Translations under genes and position numbers: made by a program
Shown: positions 56,576 to 64,000 of the stretch, in pieces
How the letters are laid out: every line of letters starts with the position of its first letter
How positions within the stretch are numbered: position 1 is the first letter of the stretch
Assembly: GCA_963665265.2 (NCBI GenBank)
Contig: OY762224.2
Span: 2,666,001-2,730,000, forward strand
From: CAXXHQ01 sp963665265
Lineage (GTDB): Bacteria; Planctomycetota; Planctomycetia; Pirellulales; Thermoguttaceae
Direction: 5' to 3'
DNA: 64,000 bases
The notes under the pieces: model-generated
What the model was told of the DNA's origin: nothing
Database searches by the model: none
The model's input: the letters and a program-made list of their open reading frames with translations, nothing else

Positions 56576-57560
56576 ACGCGAACTCCTACAACTCGCCACG
56601 CCGATCGACTTCAATAAACACCGAATCGGCGGCTGGCTCATGTCGGAAAAACTCGACGGTATGCGCTGTTTTTGGGACGGCGGAATCTCTCGCGGCAAAT
56701 CAACGTCGGAGATTGTTTACGCCGCTAAACTACGCGAGACGACTGCCACCGGCCTATGGTCCCGTTACGGCAATCCGATTTTCGCCCCGCCGTGGTTCCT
56801 CGACAACCTCCCCCTATTCCCGCTTGACGGCGAATTATGGGCCGGGCGCGGACAGTTTCAAAAGACGGTCTCGATCTGCCGCAAGCAGACGTTCGATCCT
56901 CGGTGGACAGACATTCAATATGCCGTCTACTCGTCACCGCCGTGGGCGGCAATGCTTACGCCGGGCGAGATCAAGAATCCCAATCTCGAACTGGTTATTC
57001 CCGAGATGGAAGCGCCCGCAGCGGGCGCGACCGGCACGTTTGCAGACGAACTGAAGTTCCTTCGCAAGCTCAAATCCAAGTTTTGCTTCCTGCACGAGCA
57101 AATCAAATTGACCGCCTTTGAGCCGTCCGCCCGCGAGCAGGTCGAGTATTACATGAAACAAGTCGTCGCCAAGGGCGGTGAAGGGGTCATTTTACGAAAC
57201 CCGGACGCTCCTTGGCAGCCCAAGCGACACGCCGGCATTCTGAAATACAAGCCTTGCTCAGATGATGAGGGAACGCTTGTAGGCTTCATAGCTGGTAAGG
57301 GCAAACTCTCCGGCATGATCGGGGCGTTAATCCTCGACTATCGCGGGAAAAGATTAGAACTCTCCGGCATGACGAACGAGGAGCGGGCCTGGGAAGACGC
57401 CGAGGGGGTTAGGCTTTCCATCAACAACCCCGGGGATGAGGTGAAATCGCAAGGCCGCTATTTCAAAACCGGGGACAAAATCACTTTCAAATATCGCGAG
57501 TTTACCAACGACGGCATTCCTCGCGAAGCTCGCTATTTCAGAATAAGGAATGAGTCTTGA
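56568..57560 (+). CDS. ATP-dependent DNA ligase
   Basis: A 330-aa ligase. SEKLDGMRCFW (Lys 28 is the adenylated residue) is motif I. Then FPLDGELWAGR (motif III, with the Glu), GGEGVILRNP (motif IV) and AGILKYKPCSDDEGT (motif V). An OB-fold domain follows. GTG at 56568 with AAAGGAG 7 nt upstream. It seals nicks in replication and repair. A compact phage-type ligase. Confidence 0.9.
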   Translation: MAKRELLQLATPIDFNKHRIGGWLMSEKLDGMRCFWDGGISRGKSTSEIVYAAKLRETTATGLWSRYGNPIFAPPWFLDNLPLFPLDGELWAGRGQFQKTVSICRKQTFDPRWTDIQYAVYSSPPWAAMLTPGEIKNPNLELVIPEMEAPAAGATGTFADELKFLRKLKSKFCFLHEQIKLTAFEPSAREQVEYYMKQVVAKGGEGVILRNPDAPWQPKRHAGILKYKPCSDDEGTLVGFIAGKGKLSGMIGALILDYRGKRLELSGMTNEERAWEDAEGVRLSINNPGDEVKSQGRYFKTGDKITFKYREFTNDGIPREARYFRIRNES

Positions 57561-58504
57561 GAATACCCGAATATCTGAGCTATACCAGCCTGACGCTGTT
57601 TCACACCGACCGTCAGGAGTTCTATTTGAAGCATCTGGCCGAGTGCCGGCCGGGGCGGTTGCCGCAAACGCAACCCATGTCAATCGGCTCCGGCTTCGAC
57701 GCCTACGGCAAGAACGCGATCGCGGAACTTATTTGGGGGAAAGGAGTCAAACCCCAATTCGACTTCGACGCGATCTTCACGTCGCAAGTTGACGAGGAGA
57801 ACCGCGATTGGGCAAAAGAAAACGGCAAGTACGTCTTCGATTGTTACGTGCGAAGCGGGGCCTTCGCTGACGTGCTTGCGTTAATTGAAAAAGCGTCGGA
57901 GGAACCACGCATGGAGTTCACCGTCACAGGACAGGTGAACGGCGTTCCGCTCTTGGGCAAGCCCGACTTGCTGATCGTCTTCCCCGATTACTCGCTCATC
58001 CTTGACTGGAAGGTGCGGAGCTATTGCAGCAAGTACGCCGCGAGTCCTAGCAAAGGCTACATGCTTTGCCGGGACGCCTTCACGGGCAAGCCGTCGAAGA
58101 GCCACATGCAAGCCCACTCGGGTTTCATGCCGCACGATCACTACGGCCTGACAATTAACGCAGGCTGCATGGAGGGCTGTAACGACAGCTACGCGGACCA
58201 GCTTTCCCTTTACGCTTGGCTTCTCGGTGAAGAAGTCGGTAGCGAGAAATTCGTCACTTGCATTGAAGAGATCGTTGCTAAACCCGCAACTCCGCCGCAG
58301 CTTCGCGTCGCCACTCACCGGGCGCGAGTCAGCAAGAAGTGGCAAGAGAGCTTATTTGCTCGCTGCAAAGAATGTTGGGATGCAATCATCAACAACACGG
58401 TATTCCCTCCCGAGAAATGCGAGGAGTTGGAATGGGCGGCCCAGAACTCAGCTATTTCAGACGGATGGATGAATGAAGTCACACGACCCCAATACTTCCG
58501 CTAA
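57557..58504 (+). CDS. PD-(D/E)XK nuclease (RecB/Cas4-like)
   Basis: A 315-aa protein. SYTSLTLFHTDRQEFYLKHL at the start and YADQLSLYAWLLGEEVG are typical of the RecB-like fold. GKPDLLIVFPDYSLILDWKVRS carries the catalytic D..DxK, and two Cys (AGCMEGC) sit in between. It degrades or trims DNA ends, perhaps acting with the ligase or in host DNA breakdown. TTG at 57557 overlaps the ligase stop (TTGA). Confidence 0.85.
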   Translation: MRIPEYLSYTSLTLFHTDRQEFYLKHLAECRPGRLPQTQPMSIGSGFDAYGKNAIAELIWGKGVKPQFDFDAIFTSQVDEENRDWAKENGKYVFDCYVRSGAFADVLALIEKASEEPRMEFTVTGQVNGVPLLGKPDLLIVFPDYSLILDWKVRSYCSKYAASPSKGYMLCRDAFTGKPSKSHMQAHSGFMPHDHYGLTINAGCMEGCNDSYADQLSLYAWLLGEEVGSEKFVTCIEEIVAKPATPPQLRVATHRARVSKKWQESLFARCKECWDAIINNTVFPPEKCEELEWAAQNSAISDGWMNEVTRPQYFR

Positions 58505-59186
58505 TGTGATCTGCGGAGATTGCATTGAGGTTCTTGAAGGGCTTGGGCAGTTTGATTGCCTATTCACCGATCCGCCGGACAACATCGACTTGGGATACGG
58601 CGAGTACCGCGACAAACGTTCCGACTACGTGAATTGGTTGGAGACGTGCGTTGATATGTTTATCAATCACGCTCCGATTATCTGGCTTAGTTTCAACTCG
58701 CGATGGACATTAGAACTCGCCGACATCGTTCGGCGAGTTCTGCCGGATGAGTGGGAATTCAAGCCGTGCGTGCAAACCATCACGTTTGGGCAGCATAATC
58801 AAAAAGACCTTGGTAACAATCATCGCCCGCTATGGCGATTAAAACACAAAGACGCCCCGCTCTATCCGGATAACATTCGCGTTCCGAGTTGGCGACAACA
58901 GAACGGGGACAAACGAGCGGACCCGCGCGGCCGCGTTCCCGGCGATGTTTTTGATTTTCCGCGAGTAACAGGCAACAGCAAACAACGTCGCTCGTGGCAC
59001 CCGACGCAATTGCACGAAGGGCTGGTCGAGCGTTGCATTCTTCTTTCAACAAAAGAAAAAGACTCTGTCGTAGACCCGTTCGGCGGGACGGGAACGACGC
59101 TCCGTGTCTGTCAAGCAAAAAACCGCAATTGCACGCTAATTGAGCTTGATAAAAATTATTGCGAAAAGATACGGGAAAGTTTATGA
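58473..59186 (+). CDS. DNA methyltransferase (N4/N6, beta-type)
   Basis: A 237-aa enzyme. CLFTDPPDNID (motif IV, DPPD/DPPx) comes before VVDPFGGTGTTLRVC (motif I, SAM binding), with RRSWHPTQLHEGLVERC between, the order of beta-class enzymes. It modifies DNA (adenine N6 or cytosine N4), probably protecting phage DNA from host cutting. ATG 58473 has GGATGGATG upstream. Overlaps the nuclease by 32 nt. Confidence 0.85.
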   Translation: MKSHDPNTSANVICGDCIEVLEGLGQFDCLFTDPPDNIDLGYGEYRDKRSDYVNWLETCVDMFINHAPIIWLSFNSRWTLELADIVRRVLPDEWEFKPCVQTITFGQHNQKDLGNNHRPLWRLKHKDAPLYPDNIRVPSWRQQNGDKRADPRGRVPGDVFDFPRVTGNSKQRRSWHPTQLHEGLVERCILLSTKEKDSVVDPFGGTGTTLRVCQAKNRNCTLIELDKNYCEKIRESL

Positions 59187-59223
59187 AATCTGCGTCTCAA
59201 AACAGTTGGCCAAACGTCTATTA

Positions 59224-59454
59224 ATGTACAAGCAGGCAACAGCAATGAAAGACATGCTTGATCGTGAAATCAATCCCGGTAATCGAATCGCCTACCCTGT
59301 TCGACGCGGCTCAGAAATCCATCTGGAACTGGGGCAAGTTGAGGCGATCGGCCACAACGCACTCGGCGATAAAGTCATCTTCGCTTACAACTCCAAGGGA
59401 CGGAAAGTTTCCATCCGTCGTATCGATAACGTCCTCGTTTACGCGGATTTGTGA
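59224..59454 (+). CDS. Hypothetical protein, 76 aa
   Basis: ATG at 59224 (MYKQATAMKDMLDREINPG) is preferred to the longer frame from 59140, whose start is inside the methyltransferase. It is beta-rich after residue 25 (RRGSEIHLELGQVEAIG, KVIFAYNSKGRKVS) and could be a small DNA-binding beta barrel. No family recognised. Confidence 0.5.
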   Translation: MYKQATAMKDMLDREINPGNRIAYPVRRGSEIHLELGQVEAIGHNALGDKVIFAYNSKGRKVSIRRIDNVLVYADL

Positions 59455-59462
59455 GTGCGGAT

Positions 59463-59918
59463 ATGAAACAAGGAACTACGAATGTCCAATCTGCGGATCA
59501 GCAGCCAAGCGCAGCAGTCGCAACTTCGAGTCGCGCTAGAAGAACTCGAAGCCGAACAAATAGTCCTGACCGCAAAAATGCGGCAAGTGATGCGGGAGAT
59601 CGACGAGATGCAAAGAGCCTTAGATTCTACTCAGCCGGACGAGGAATCTGGCGAGCGGGAAACTACCGCATAACCCGCTGTGACGACGTAGGGGGCGTTC
59701 GGGTTCCGACCTGTTATTACGCTTGCGTCAAAACGGACACGGGTTGGGACTTCGCCTGGGAGCGACGCCCGTACAAGACCAAGAACAAAGCTATTCAGGC
59801 TTGCGAAAAACACGCAAAGCAGTGGCGACAAATAAAAGAAGTCGGTGTCCGAGATGGTCGCCGCCTATTTCAAGAAATCCCTTCAAGAGCAGTACCAATA
59901 AATGAAAACTCTCCTTGA
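59463..59918 (+). CDS. Protein with conserved C-terminal domain overlapping another frame
   Basis: The C-terminal 70 residues (GNYRITRCDDVGGVRVPTCY, WERRPYKTKNKAIQACEKHA) look like a real folded domain. The 65 residues before it are Ser/Arg/Asp-rich, low-complexity and overlap the 59482 gene entirely in another frame. The start is ATG 59463 (GTG 59451 also possible); no later in-frame start exists. Either a nested overlapping pair or a -1 shift from the other frame. Confidence 0.5.
   Translation: MKQGTTNVQSADQQPSAAVATSSRARRTRSRTNSPDRKNAASDAGDRRDAKSLRFYSAGRGIWRAGNYRITRCDDVGGVRVPTCYYACVKTDTGWDFAWERRPYKTKNKAIQACEKHAKQWRQIKEVGVRDGRRLFQEIPSRAVPINENSP
59482..59673 (+). CDS. Small coiled-coil protein nested in another gene
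   Basis: A 63-aa product with ATG 59482 and AAGGA upstream. The sequence NLRISSQAQQSQLRVALEELEAEQIVLTAKM, MREIDEMQRALD forms a heptad coil and looks more protein-like than the overlapping frame. It ends at the start of the downstream conserved domain, suggesting that both proteins are made, or that a frameshift joins them. Confidence 0.55.
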   Translation: MSNLRISSQAQQSQLRVALEELEAEQIVLTAKMRQVMREIDEMQRALDSTQPDEESGERETTA

Positions 59919-60120
59919 GGCAATGTTAGCGGGCGTCGTCGTCATAATCGCCTTAGCGGCGTTGGCCGGCGTCGGCTACCTCTTATACGCGAATGCCGGG
60001 GCCTTGGCACAAGGCTTTGGCGCGGCGTTAGCGATTGGCTTGCTTGGCGGGGCGGCTCGCTACTTCAAGCTGACGCGAAAACTGTTGCACAAAATCTTTT
60101 TCGGAAAGATGTTTCAATGA
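59902..60120 (+). CDS. Holin-like small membrane protein
   Basis: A 72-aa protein with two hydrophobic segments (residues 8-29, AGVVVIIALAALAGVGYLLYA; 36-52, GFGAALAIGLLGGAA) and a basic C-terminus (KLTRKLLHKIFFGK). The class II holin layout is suggestive. It is far from the hydrolase candidates at 14677-15776, so the lysis assignment is uncertain; it may be just a small membrane protein. Confidence 0.55.
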   Translation: MKTLLEAMLAGVVVIIALAALAGVGYLLYANAGALAQGFGAALAIGLLGGAARYFKLTRKLLHKIFFGKMFQ

Positions 60121-60707
60121 CACCATACGTTAGCATCGACATCGAAACAACTGGCCTCGACCCTGAAACGTGTCAGATTCTCGAAATCGGCGCAGTGTGG
60201 GAAGACTGGACGACGCCGATTGAAAAGTTGAAAACTTTCCGCGCGTTAATTGGGCACGACGAGTACCGAGGACAGCCCTACGCCCTCGCGATGAACTCCA
60301 AGCTGCTTTACGAACTCGCCGGCACCTCAATCCTTTTGACTCCAAGGAGAGTCGTTGGGCATCTCTGTCGCTGGCTGGCTGGGTGCGGCTGGGATGGGAA
60401 ATCAATAACGCCGGCGGGCAAGAACTTTGGTTCTTTTGATCTTCAATTCCTAAAGAAGCTCCCAGGGTTCGACATCCCGTTTCGGCACCGAGCCATCGAT
60501 CCCGGCATGCTTTACTTTCAACCGTGGATCGACGGTGCGATTCCGAGTACGTCGCAATGCTACTCGCGAGCCGGAATCTCCGAAGACGTTGCCCACACGG
60601 CCGTCGCCGACGCCTTGGGCGTGGTGAAACTCATTCGAGCCTACTATGAGTCTAAGAAGCTGGAAAACAGAATTCTTCCCGAGACCCGTTCAGCGAGTTC
60701 CTCATAG
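60117..60707 (+). CDS. DEDD exonuclease (oligoribonuclease/DnaQ-like)
   Basis: A 196-aa protein. SIDIETTGLDPETCQILEIGAV (residues 6-27) gives the first acidic pair, AGKNFGSFDLQFLK the second Asp region, and EDVAHTAVADALGVVKLIRAYYE the final HxxxxD. This is a second exonuclease after the one at 41877. It could degrade small oligonucleotides or proofread. ATG overlaps the previous stop by 4 nt. Confidence 0.85.
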   Translation: MTPYVSIDIETTGLDPETCQILEIGAVWEDWTTPIEKLKTFRALIGHDEYRGQPYALAMNSKLLYELAGTSILLTPRRVVGHLCRWLAGCGWDGKSITPAGKNFGSFDLQFLKKLPGFDIPFRHRAIDPGMLYFQPWIDGAIPSTSQCYSRAGISEDVAHTAVADALGVVKLIRAYYESKKLENRILPETRSASSS

Positions 60708-61005
60708 TGAAGTGATTCCGGCCGCCCTAAGCAAGTGGCGCGGCCTGCGAAAAGAAAATCTCGACCGGCATGGCTTATTGCTGGTCGAGTCCGTCCTGTC
60801 AGACGGCCACGACTCCCTCATTATTTCCAACTCAACCTGCACCCTTTGCTACAACTACCGCTGTTCCGAGTGCCCAATTAGTTGCAAAGACGCTTACGAG
60901 CGGTTCTGTGACTGCGGCGACCCGGAACCGATGATCGGATTACTATGCTTCGCATTCAATTCAGCACCGTCGGCCCCTGTCTCTACGCAGTTGCAGCCGA
61001 AGTAA
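60646..61005 (+). CDS. Cys-rich zinc-binding protein, 119 aa
   Basis: Overlaps the exonuclease end by 62 nt and the next gene by 61 nt. The body (LRKENLDRHGLLLVESVLSDGHDS) precedes a Cys cluster CTLCYNYRCSECPISC ... FCDCGD with eight cysteines, a likely double zinc site. Tail beyond residue 105 is shared with the next gene in another frame. Function unknown. Confidence 0.5.
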   Translation: MSLRSWKTEFFPRPVQRVPHSEVIPAALSKWRGLRKENLDRHGLLLVESVLSDGHDSLIISNSTCTLCYNYRCSECPISCKDAYERFCDCGDPEPMIGLLCFAFNSAPSAPVSTQLQPK

Positions 61006-63083
61006 AAGTCAATTTAACCAGCATCTCGTATGCTGGCTATAAAATCGTGTTCGGAAATGAACATCGATTTCTGAGCGACAACTGCCTTAGCGTCTGTGAG
61101 GGCCAAGTCACCTGTCGGCCGTATGGGACCGCCGAGGAGGCGAAAGCCGCCAAGGCAAACTTTGAAAAAGCCGTTGAGGAGGCAAACTCCCAACAGCGTT
61201 TCATCGGCAATGTCGAATTGACGCGGCTCGGCACGCCTGACACGCTCGGCACGCTTGTCGTAAGCAGCGGCAACTTTCCGCAGATTTGCACGCCCAAACT
61301 TCAGCTAGCTCCCGGCGGGGTGACATACTGCGAGACCGTTGAAGAGGCTGTAAAACTCATGGACGACCTCATGCCGCTGGCCTACATCGCCAACGGAAAA
61401 GAATACGGCGGTGAACTCAAAGTTCGGCTCGCCCGCGTTGGCAGTACACTTTACGCCCAAACGGTCGCTATGCCCGATCGCCTTCGCGGAGCGATGGACA
61501 TTAACGAAGCCCGTGGCTACAAGCTCCGCTCTGGCGACTTCCCGGCAATGGGTGTCGGGATTTTGGCCCTGCCGGGGCGAGACCGAGACGCGGACAGTAA
61601 CATCGTCTCCAACACGTTTGCGGATGAAGAGGCCGCAAAAATCGCCCAAGAACATTTTATCAAGTTGATCGAGAGCGTGGGGAGCGTCACGGTTGGCGGC
61701 GACCGGCTAAAGGTCGAGTTCACCCAGAACGGCACCCGCGTCACGGCCAGGGTTATCAACGTCGCCCCCGGGCTTCCGATCGTTTGCCGCGATTCATGGG
61801 CGATCATCCCCGGTCAAGAAGCGTTTGTCGGCGGCACGTTTCTAAACGCCGCCCCCGGCGTCGCTGAGTGGACGTTTGCCACCGACACAGAGGCGTCGAA
61901 TTACGTTAGTAACATTAGCGAACTCATAAAAGAGGCCAACGACTACGAAGAGGAATACGTCAGCGGACCCAAACTCGGCATAACTTTTATCCGCACCGGC
62001 CAGAATCTCAAAGTCGTGGTCATAGCAGAAAACTTGGAACAGTGCTATTACGACGACGATTGGACGCTGCAATGCCGCAGCAAAATAAGTCTTGCAGCCA
62101 AGCGTCTCTACATCGGAGTTGGCGAAGATAATTACACATACACGTCGGCGGAGCAGGCGAAACAAGCCTTGAAGCGGTTCGTCGGATTGGCCAAAGAGGC
62201 CAACTCCGAGGTTGTCGGCGATATTTCCGCCAGTCGATTACGAGTTAAGTTCTGGTTCAACGGGAGTAATCTTTCCGCTCAAGTCCTGAAACAAGAGAAA
62301 TCAATTGGCGGAAAAACGATCGCTCAACTTGGCGGCTTCAGCATCAAAACCGCCGGAGGACCGGGCATTTACGGAAAGCATCTCTACATCCGTGGAAGCA
62401 ACCAACTCCGCGACGGCGAGATTGCAAAACATGAATACGCATCGGCGAAAGAAGCTCAAGAGGCGTTCAGCGTCTTTGACGCGATGATTACCGCCGTCAA
62501 TCACCCCGATGCGGCCACGTACCTCTATCACTGCAATAACGGGCTGTTGAATAAGGTTGAACGGGTAAAACAGTTCGCAATGCCGCCCTATTTCATTCAA
62601 ACGGTTCAGTCTCCGCTATGCTGTCCGATCGGGCCAACCGATAGAAACGAGGTTTCACCGCTCAAGGTATTTGTAGCCGACAAAGTGTTCTACATCCGGA
62701 AGACAAAAGCAGTTGATGAGGAGCCTGCGAAGAATAATACAATTTATGGCGGCGACTTTGAACCATTTGAAAAAGCCCTTGCCGACACGTCCCACATCAA
62801 CTTAAAAGACGCGGGCACTGTCGGCGGTGATAAGCTCAAAGTCTGGTTTGGTCGGGCGAGAAACGTAGTACTGGCTCAAGTGCTGCAATGCAAGTCTGCT
62901 CCGTCCGCCTCGATTTATGGAAAAATGCTCAAAACAGGCTCCATTGTCGCGAGCATGCGCCGAAATAAATTGGTCGTCTGCCCCGGCGACTCCGGCCTCC
63001 TGGCTTGCCGCTTTGACAATGAAGAGCAAGCTGCGACGGCTCTTTGGACGTTCTGCAAACTTGTCGAACAAGCCAATGCTTAA
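60945..63083 (+). CDS. Tandem-module repeat protein, 712 aa
   Basis: About eight related modules of 75-100 residues. Each begins with a strand like LKVRLARVGSTLYAQTV (others: LRIQFSTVG, LKVEFTQNGTRVTARV, LRVKFWFNGSNLSAQVL, LKVWFGRARNVVLAQVL). A variable part with L.l.pG follows, and each ends in a helix like SAKEAQEAFSVFDAMI or EEAVKLMDDLM. I recognise no known family. There is no signal peptide. Overlaps the preceding frame. A second protein of the same module type begins at 63418. Possibly a binding scaffold or a counter-defence factor; not assignable. Confidence 0.75.
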   Translation: MLRIQFSTVGPCLYAVAAEVKVNLTSISYAGYKIVFGNEHRFLSDNCLSVCEGQVTCRPYGTAEEAKAAKANFEKAVEEANSQQRFIGNVELTRLGTPDTLGTLVVSSGNFPQICTPKLQLAPGGVTYCETVEEAVKLMDDLMPLAYIANGKEYGGELKVRLARVGSTLYAQTVAMPDRLRGAMDINEARGYKLRSGDFPAMGVGILALPGRDRDADSNIVSNTFADEEAAKIAQEHFIKLIESVGSVTVGGDRLKVEFTQNGTRVTARVINVAPGLPIVCRDSWAIIPGQEAFVGGTFLNAAPGVAEWTFATDTEASNYVSNISELIKEANDYEEEYVSGPKLGITFIRTGQNLKVVVIAENLEQCYYDDDWTLQCRSKISLAAKRLYIGVGEDNYTYTSAEQAKQALKRFVGLAKEANSEVVGDISASRLRVKFWFNGSNLSAQVLKQEKSIGGKTIAQLGGFSIKTAGGPGIYGKHLYIRGSNQLRDGEIAKHEYASAKEAQEAFSVFDAMITAVNHPDAATYLYHCNNGLLNKVERVKQFAMPPYFIQTVQSPLCCPIGPTDRNEVSPLKVFVADKVFYIRKTKAVDEEPAKNNTIYGGDFEPFEKALADTSHINLKDAGTVGGDKLKVWFGRARNVVLAQVLQCKSAPSASIYGKMLKTGSIVASMRRNKLVVCPGDSGLLACRFDNEEQAATALWTFCKLVEQANA

Positions 63084-63414
63084 AGCTCTCCTTCTCCTCC
63101 TTGCATCCGTTACGTCGGTGCAATCCGGCCAACCGCACACGCTCTTACAGCGATTAGCGCAAGAGCATGCGGAGCAACAGGCCAGCACCGGCGTGATGGG
63201 GCATGCGGGCTGGGAAAGACGCTTCCAAGAGGCGAGCAAACTAGGTGCGGTGGGCGAAGTGGCGGCAGTAGGCGGGGACGCCGGGGCAGTGTTTAACGCA
63301 TGGAGAGCGTCCCCGCCTCATTGGAACATATTGAATCGGAAGTGCAAGTATTACGGATTTGCAATCGTTAAAGGCAAGGACGGTTGGTACGCAAGCGGAA
63401 TTATCGTTTGGTGA
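63076..63414 (+). CDS. Exported CAP (SCP-like) domain protein
   Basis: A 112-aa protein from ATG 63076, overlapping the previous stop. It has a signal peptide (MLKALLLLLASVTSVQSG). The mature part has LLQRLAQEHAEQQAS, HAGWERRFQEASKLG and AWRASPPHWNIL, then KYYGFAIVKGKDGWYAS. That is the CAP order (H..R.., then aW..SpgH..il). CAP proteins bind sterols or lipids or act as putative proteases in bacteria and eukaryotes; phage members are uncommon. Longer frame from 62917 lies inside the preceding gene and is rejected. Confidence 0.7.
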   Translation: MLKALLLLLASVTSVQSGQPHTLLQRLAQEHAEQQASTGVMGHAGWERRFQEASKLGAVGEVAAVGGDAGAVFNAWRASPPHWNILNRKCKYYGFAIVKGKDGWYASGIIVW

Positions 63415-63417
63415 AAC

Positions 63418-64000
63418 ATGCTTAAAGTTAAGTTTACGCAAGACGGTCGCACGCTGGTGGCAGAAGTTCTCGAACGCGACGGAGGCGACTGCTACGCCGC
63501 TATGAATAACCGACTGCATCTTGAAATAGTTACCCCGCCCTATCCCACTAACTTCGGTGGCAATGGCTTTATTGTCGGTCACACGGCTACAGCCTCTTAT
63601 ACGTATGCACACCCCGCTGACGCAACCAACGCCAAGCAAACCTTCGAGAAGCTAGTCGAAGAATACAACTGTCGCTTGCCGGAGAGTAACACGCTGGCCG
63701 AAGGCGAAGACCTGACCGTCGCCTTCAAGCAAATCGGCGCGACTGTCTTCGCTAACACGCTGCGATGCGTCTCGAACTTTTCCAAGCGGTCGCTAAACGG
63801 CTTCACCCTCACGCCCGGCGACAAGACCGCATTAAGCACGACGTTTGTGGCGAGCCTCGGTTCCTATGCCGCCTACACCTACATAAATGCAGACCTCGCT
63901 ACGCAAGCCGTTGCGACCTTCTCCGAGTTGATTGCTAACAAAGAGAAAACCGAAACAATCGGCGGGAACCGCTTGAAAGTTAAATTCACGCTGGCCGGGT
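63418..64000 (+). CDS. Second tandem-module repeat protein, 3' end outside window
   Basis: An open frame from ATG 63418 to the window edge (194 codons so far). It starts MLKVKFTQDGRTLVAEVLE, the same module as the 60945 gene. A second copy starts near DLTVAFKQIGATVFANTLR and a third near NRLKVKFTLAG. Helices such as TNAKQTFEKLVEEYN end each module. It starts 4 nt after the CAP stop, so the module proteins and CAP protein form one operon. Confidence 0.75.
   Translation, partial: MLKVKFTQDGRTLVAEVLERDGGDCYAAMNNRLHLEIVTPPYPTNFGGNGFIVGHTATASYTYAHPADATNAKQTFEKLVEEYNCRLPESNTLAEGEDLTVAFKQIGATVFANTLRCVSNFSKRSLNGFTLTPGDKTALSTTFVASLGSYAAYTYINADLATQAVATFSELIANKEKTETIGGNRLKVKFTLAG

Noticed and set aside
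62917..63075. N-terminal extension of the CAP gene from ATG 62917
   Set aside because: It overlaps the repeat-module gene out of frame, and a signal peptide starts naturally at 63076.

Overview
The window is almost entirely a tailed-phage genome (free phage or prophage) with a long non-contractile, siphovirus-type tail. The head module fits the P22-coat / DUF4055-portal type with a GpA-like large terminase. The host is probably a planctomycete. Reasons: two DUF1573 'SCGCT' proteins and an ECF-type sigma factor at the left edge, a resolvase-type serine recombinase, many small Cys-rich proteins, and secreted or lipoprotein-like cargo. This host call is inference. No 16S, host gene block or attL/attR was seen, and both window edges cut through genes, so the genome continues on each side.

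Layout. (1) 1-2550, plus strand: a partial and a complete DUF1573 gene, a strong terminator, an unknown 184-aa gene and an ECF-like sigma factor. (2) 2569-11438, minus strand: about 20 small, tightly packed, mostly unknown early-type genes. They include a DUF3560-methyltransferase fusion and a DUF932 protein. Four genes share a nearly identical 22-bp translation-initiation leader. (3) 11439-12481: 1 kb without a convincing gene but rich in direct and inverted repeats and an AT-rich stretch; a candidate origin or control region. (4) 12482-14008: a divergent small gene, a sigma70-like promoter, a serine recombinase and a small follower gene.

(5) 14018-40967, plus strand: the structural operon. 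A 35-bp repeated promoter-like element opens it, followed by a putative small terminase, two papain-fold hydrolase candidates, membrane proteins, a tRNA and a tRNA-like structured RNA, a thioredoxin-like protein and TerL. Then come a fibre with perfect 390-bp repeats, portal, adaptor, scaffold, P22-like coat, neck and tail-terminator candidates, major tail protein, chaperone pair, tape measure and tail-tip proteins. It ends with an SPFH/band-7 protein and a Cys-rich protein. (6) 40953-41793: a possible lone minus-strand gene and a SieB-like membrane protein. (7) 41877-45629, minus strand: DnaQ-like exonuclease, dNMP kinase and primase-helicase. (8) 45780-64000, plus strand: replication and late-early arm with two ParB-like proteins, an SNF2 helicase interrupted by a 143-aa mini-intein, a metallophosphoesterase, PolA-family polymerase, VRR-NUC nuclease, C39-like protein, phage sigma factor, DNA ligase, PD-(D/E)XK nuclease, DNA methyltransferase, second exonuclease, holin-like protein, a CAP-domain protein and two proteins built from an unrecognised tandem module.

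The 35-bp element starts the structural operon and both divergent replication operons with identical internal spacing. It is therefore the best candidate for a phage-specific promoter, perhaps read by the phage sigma factor at 56060. The most unusual items are this element, the mini-intein in the Walker A loop, the fibre repeat array, the three covarying hairpin repeats before the scaffold gene, the odd tRNA pair and the modular repeat proteins at the right edge.
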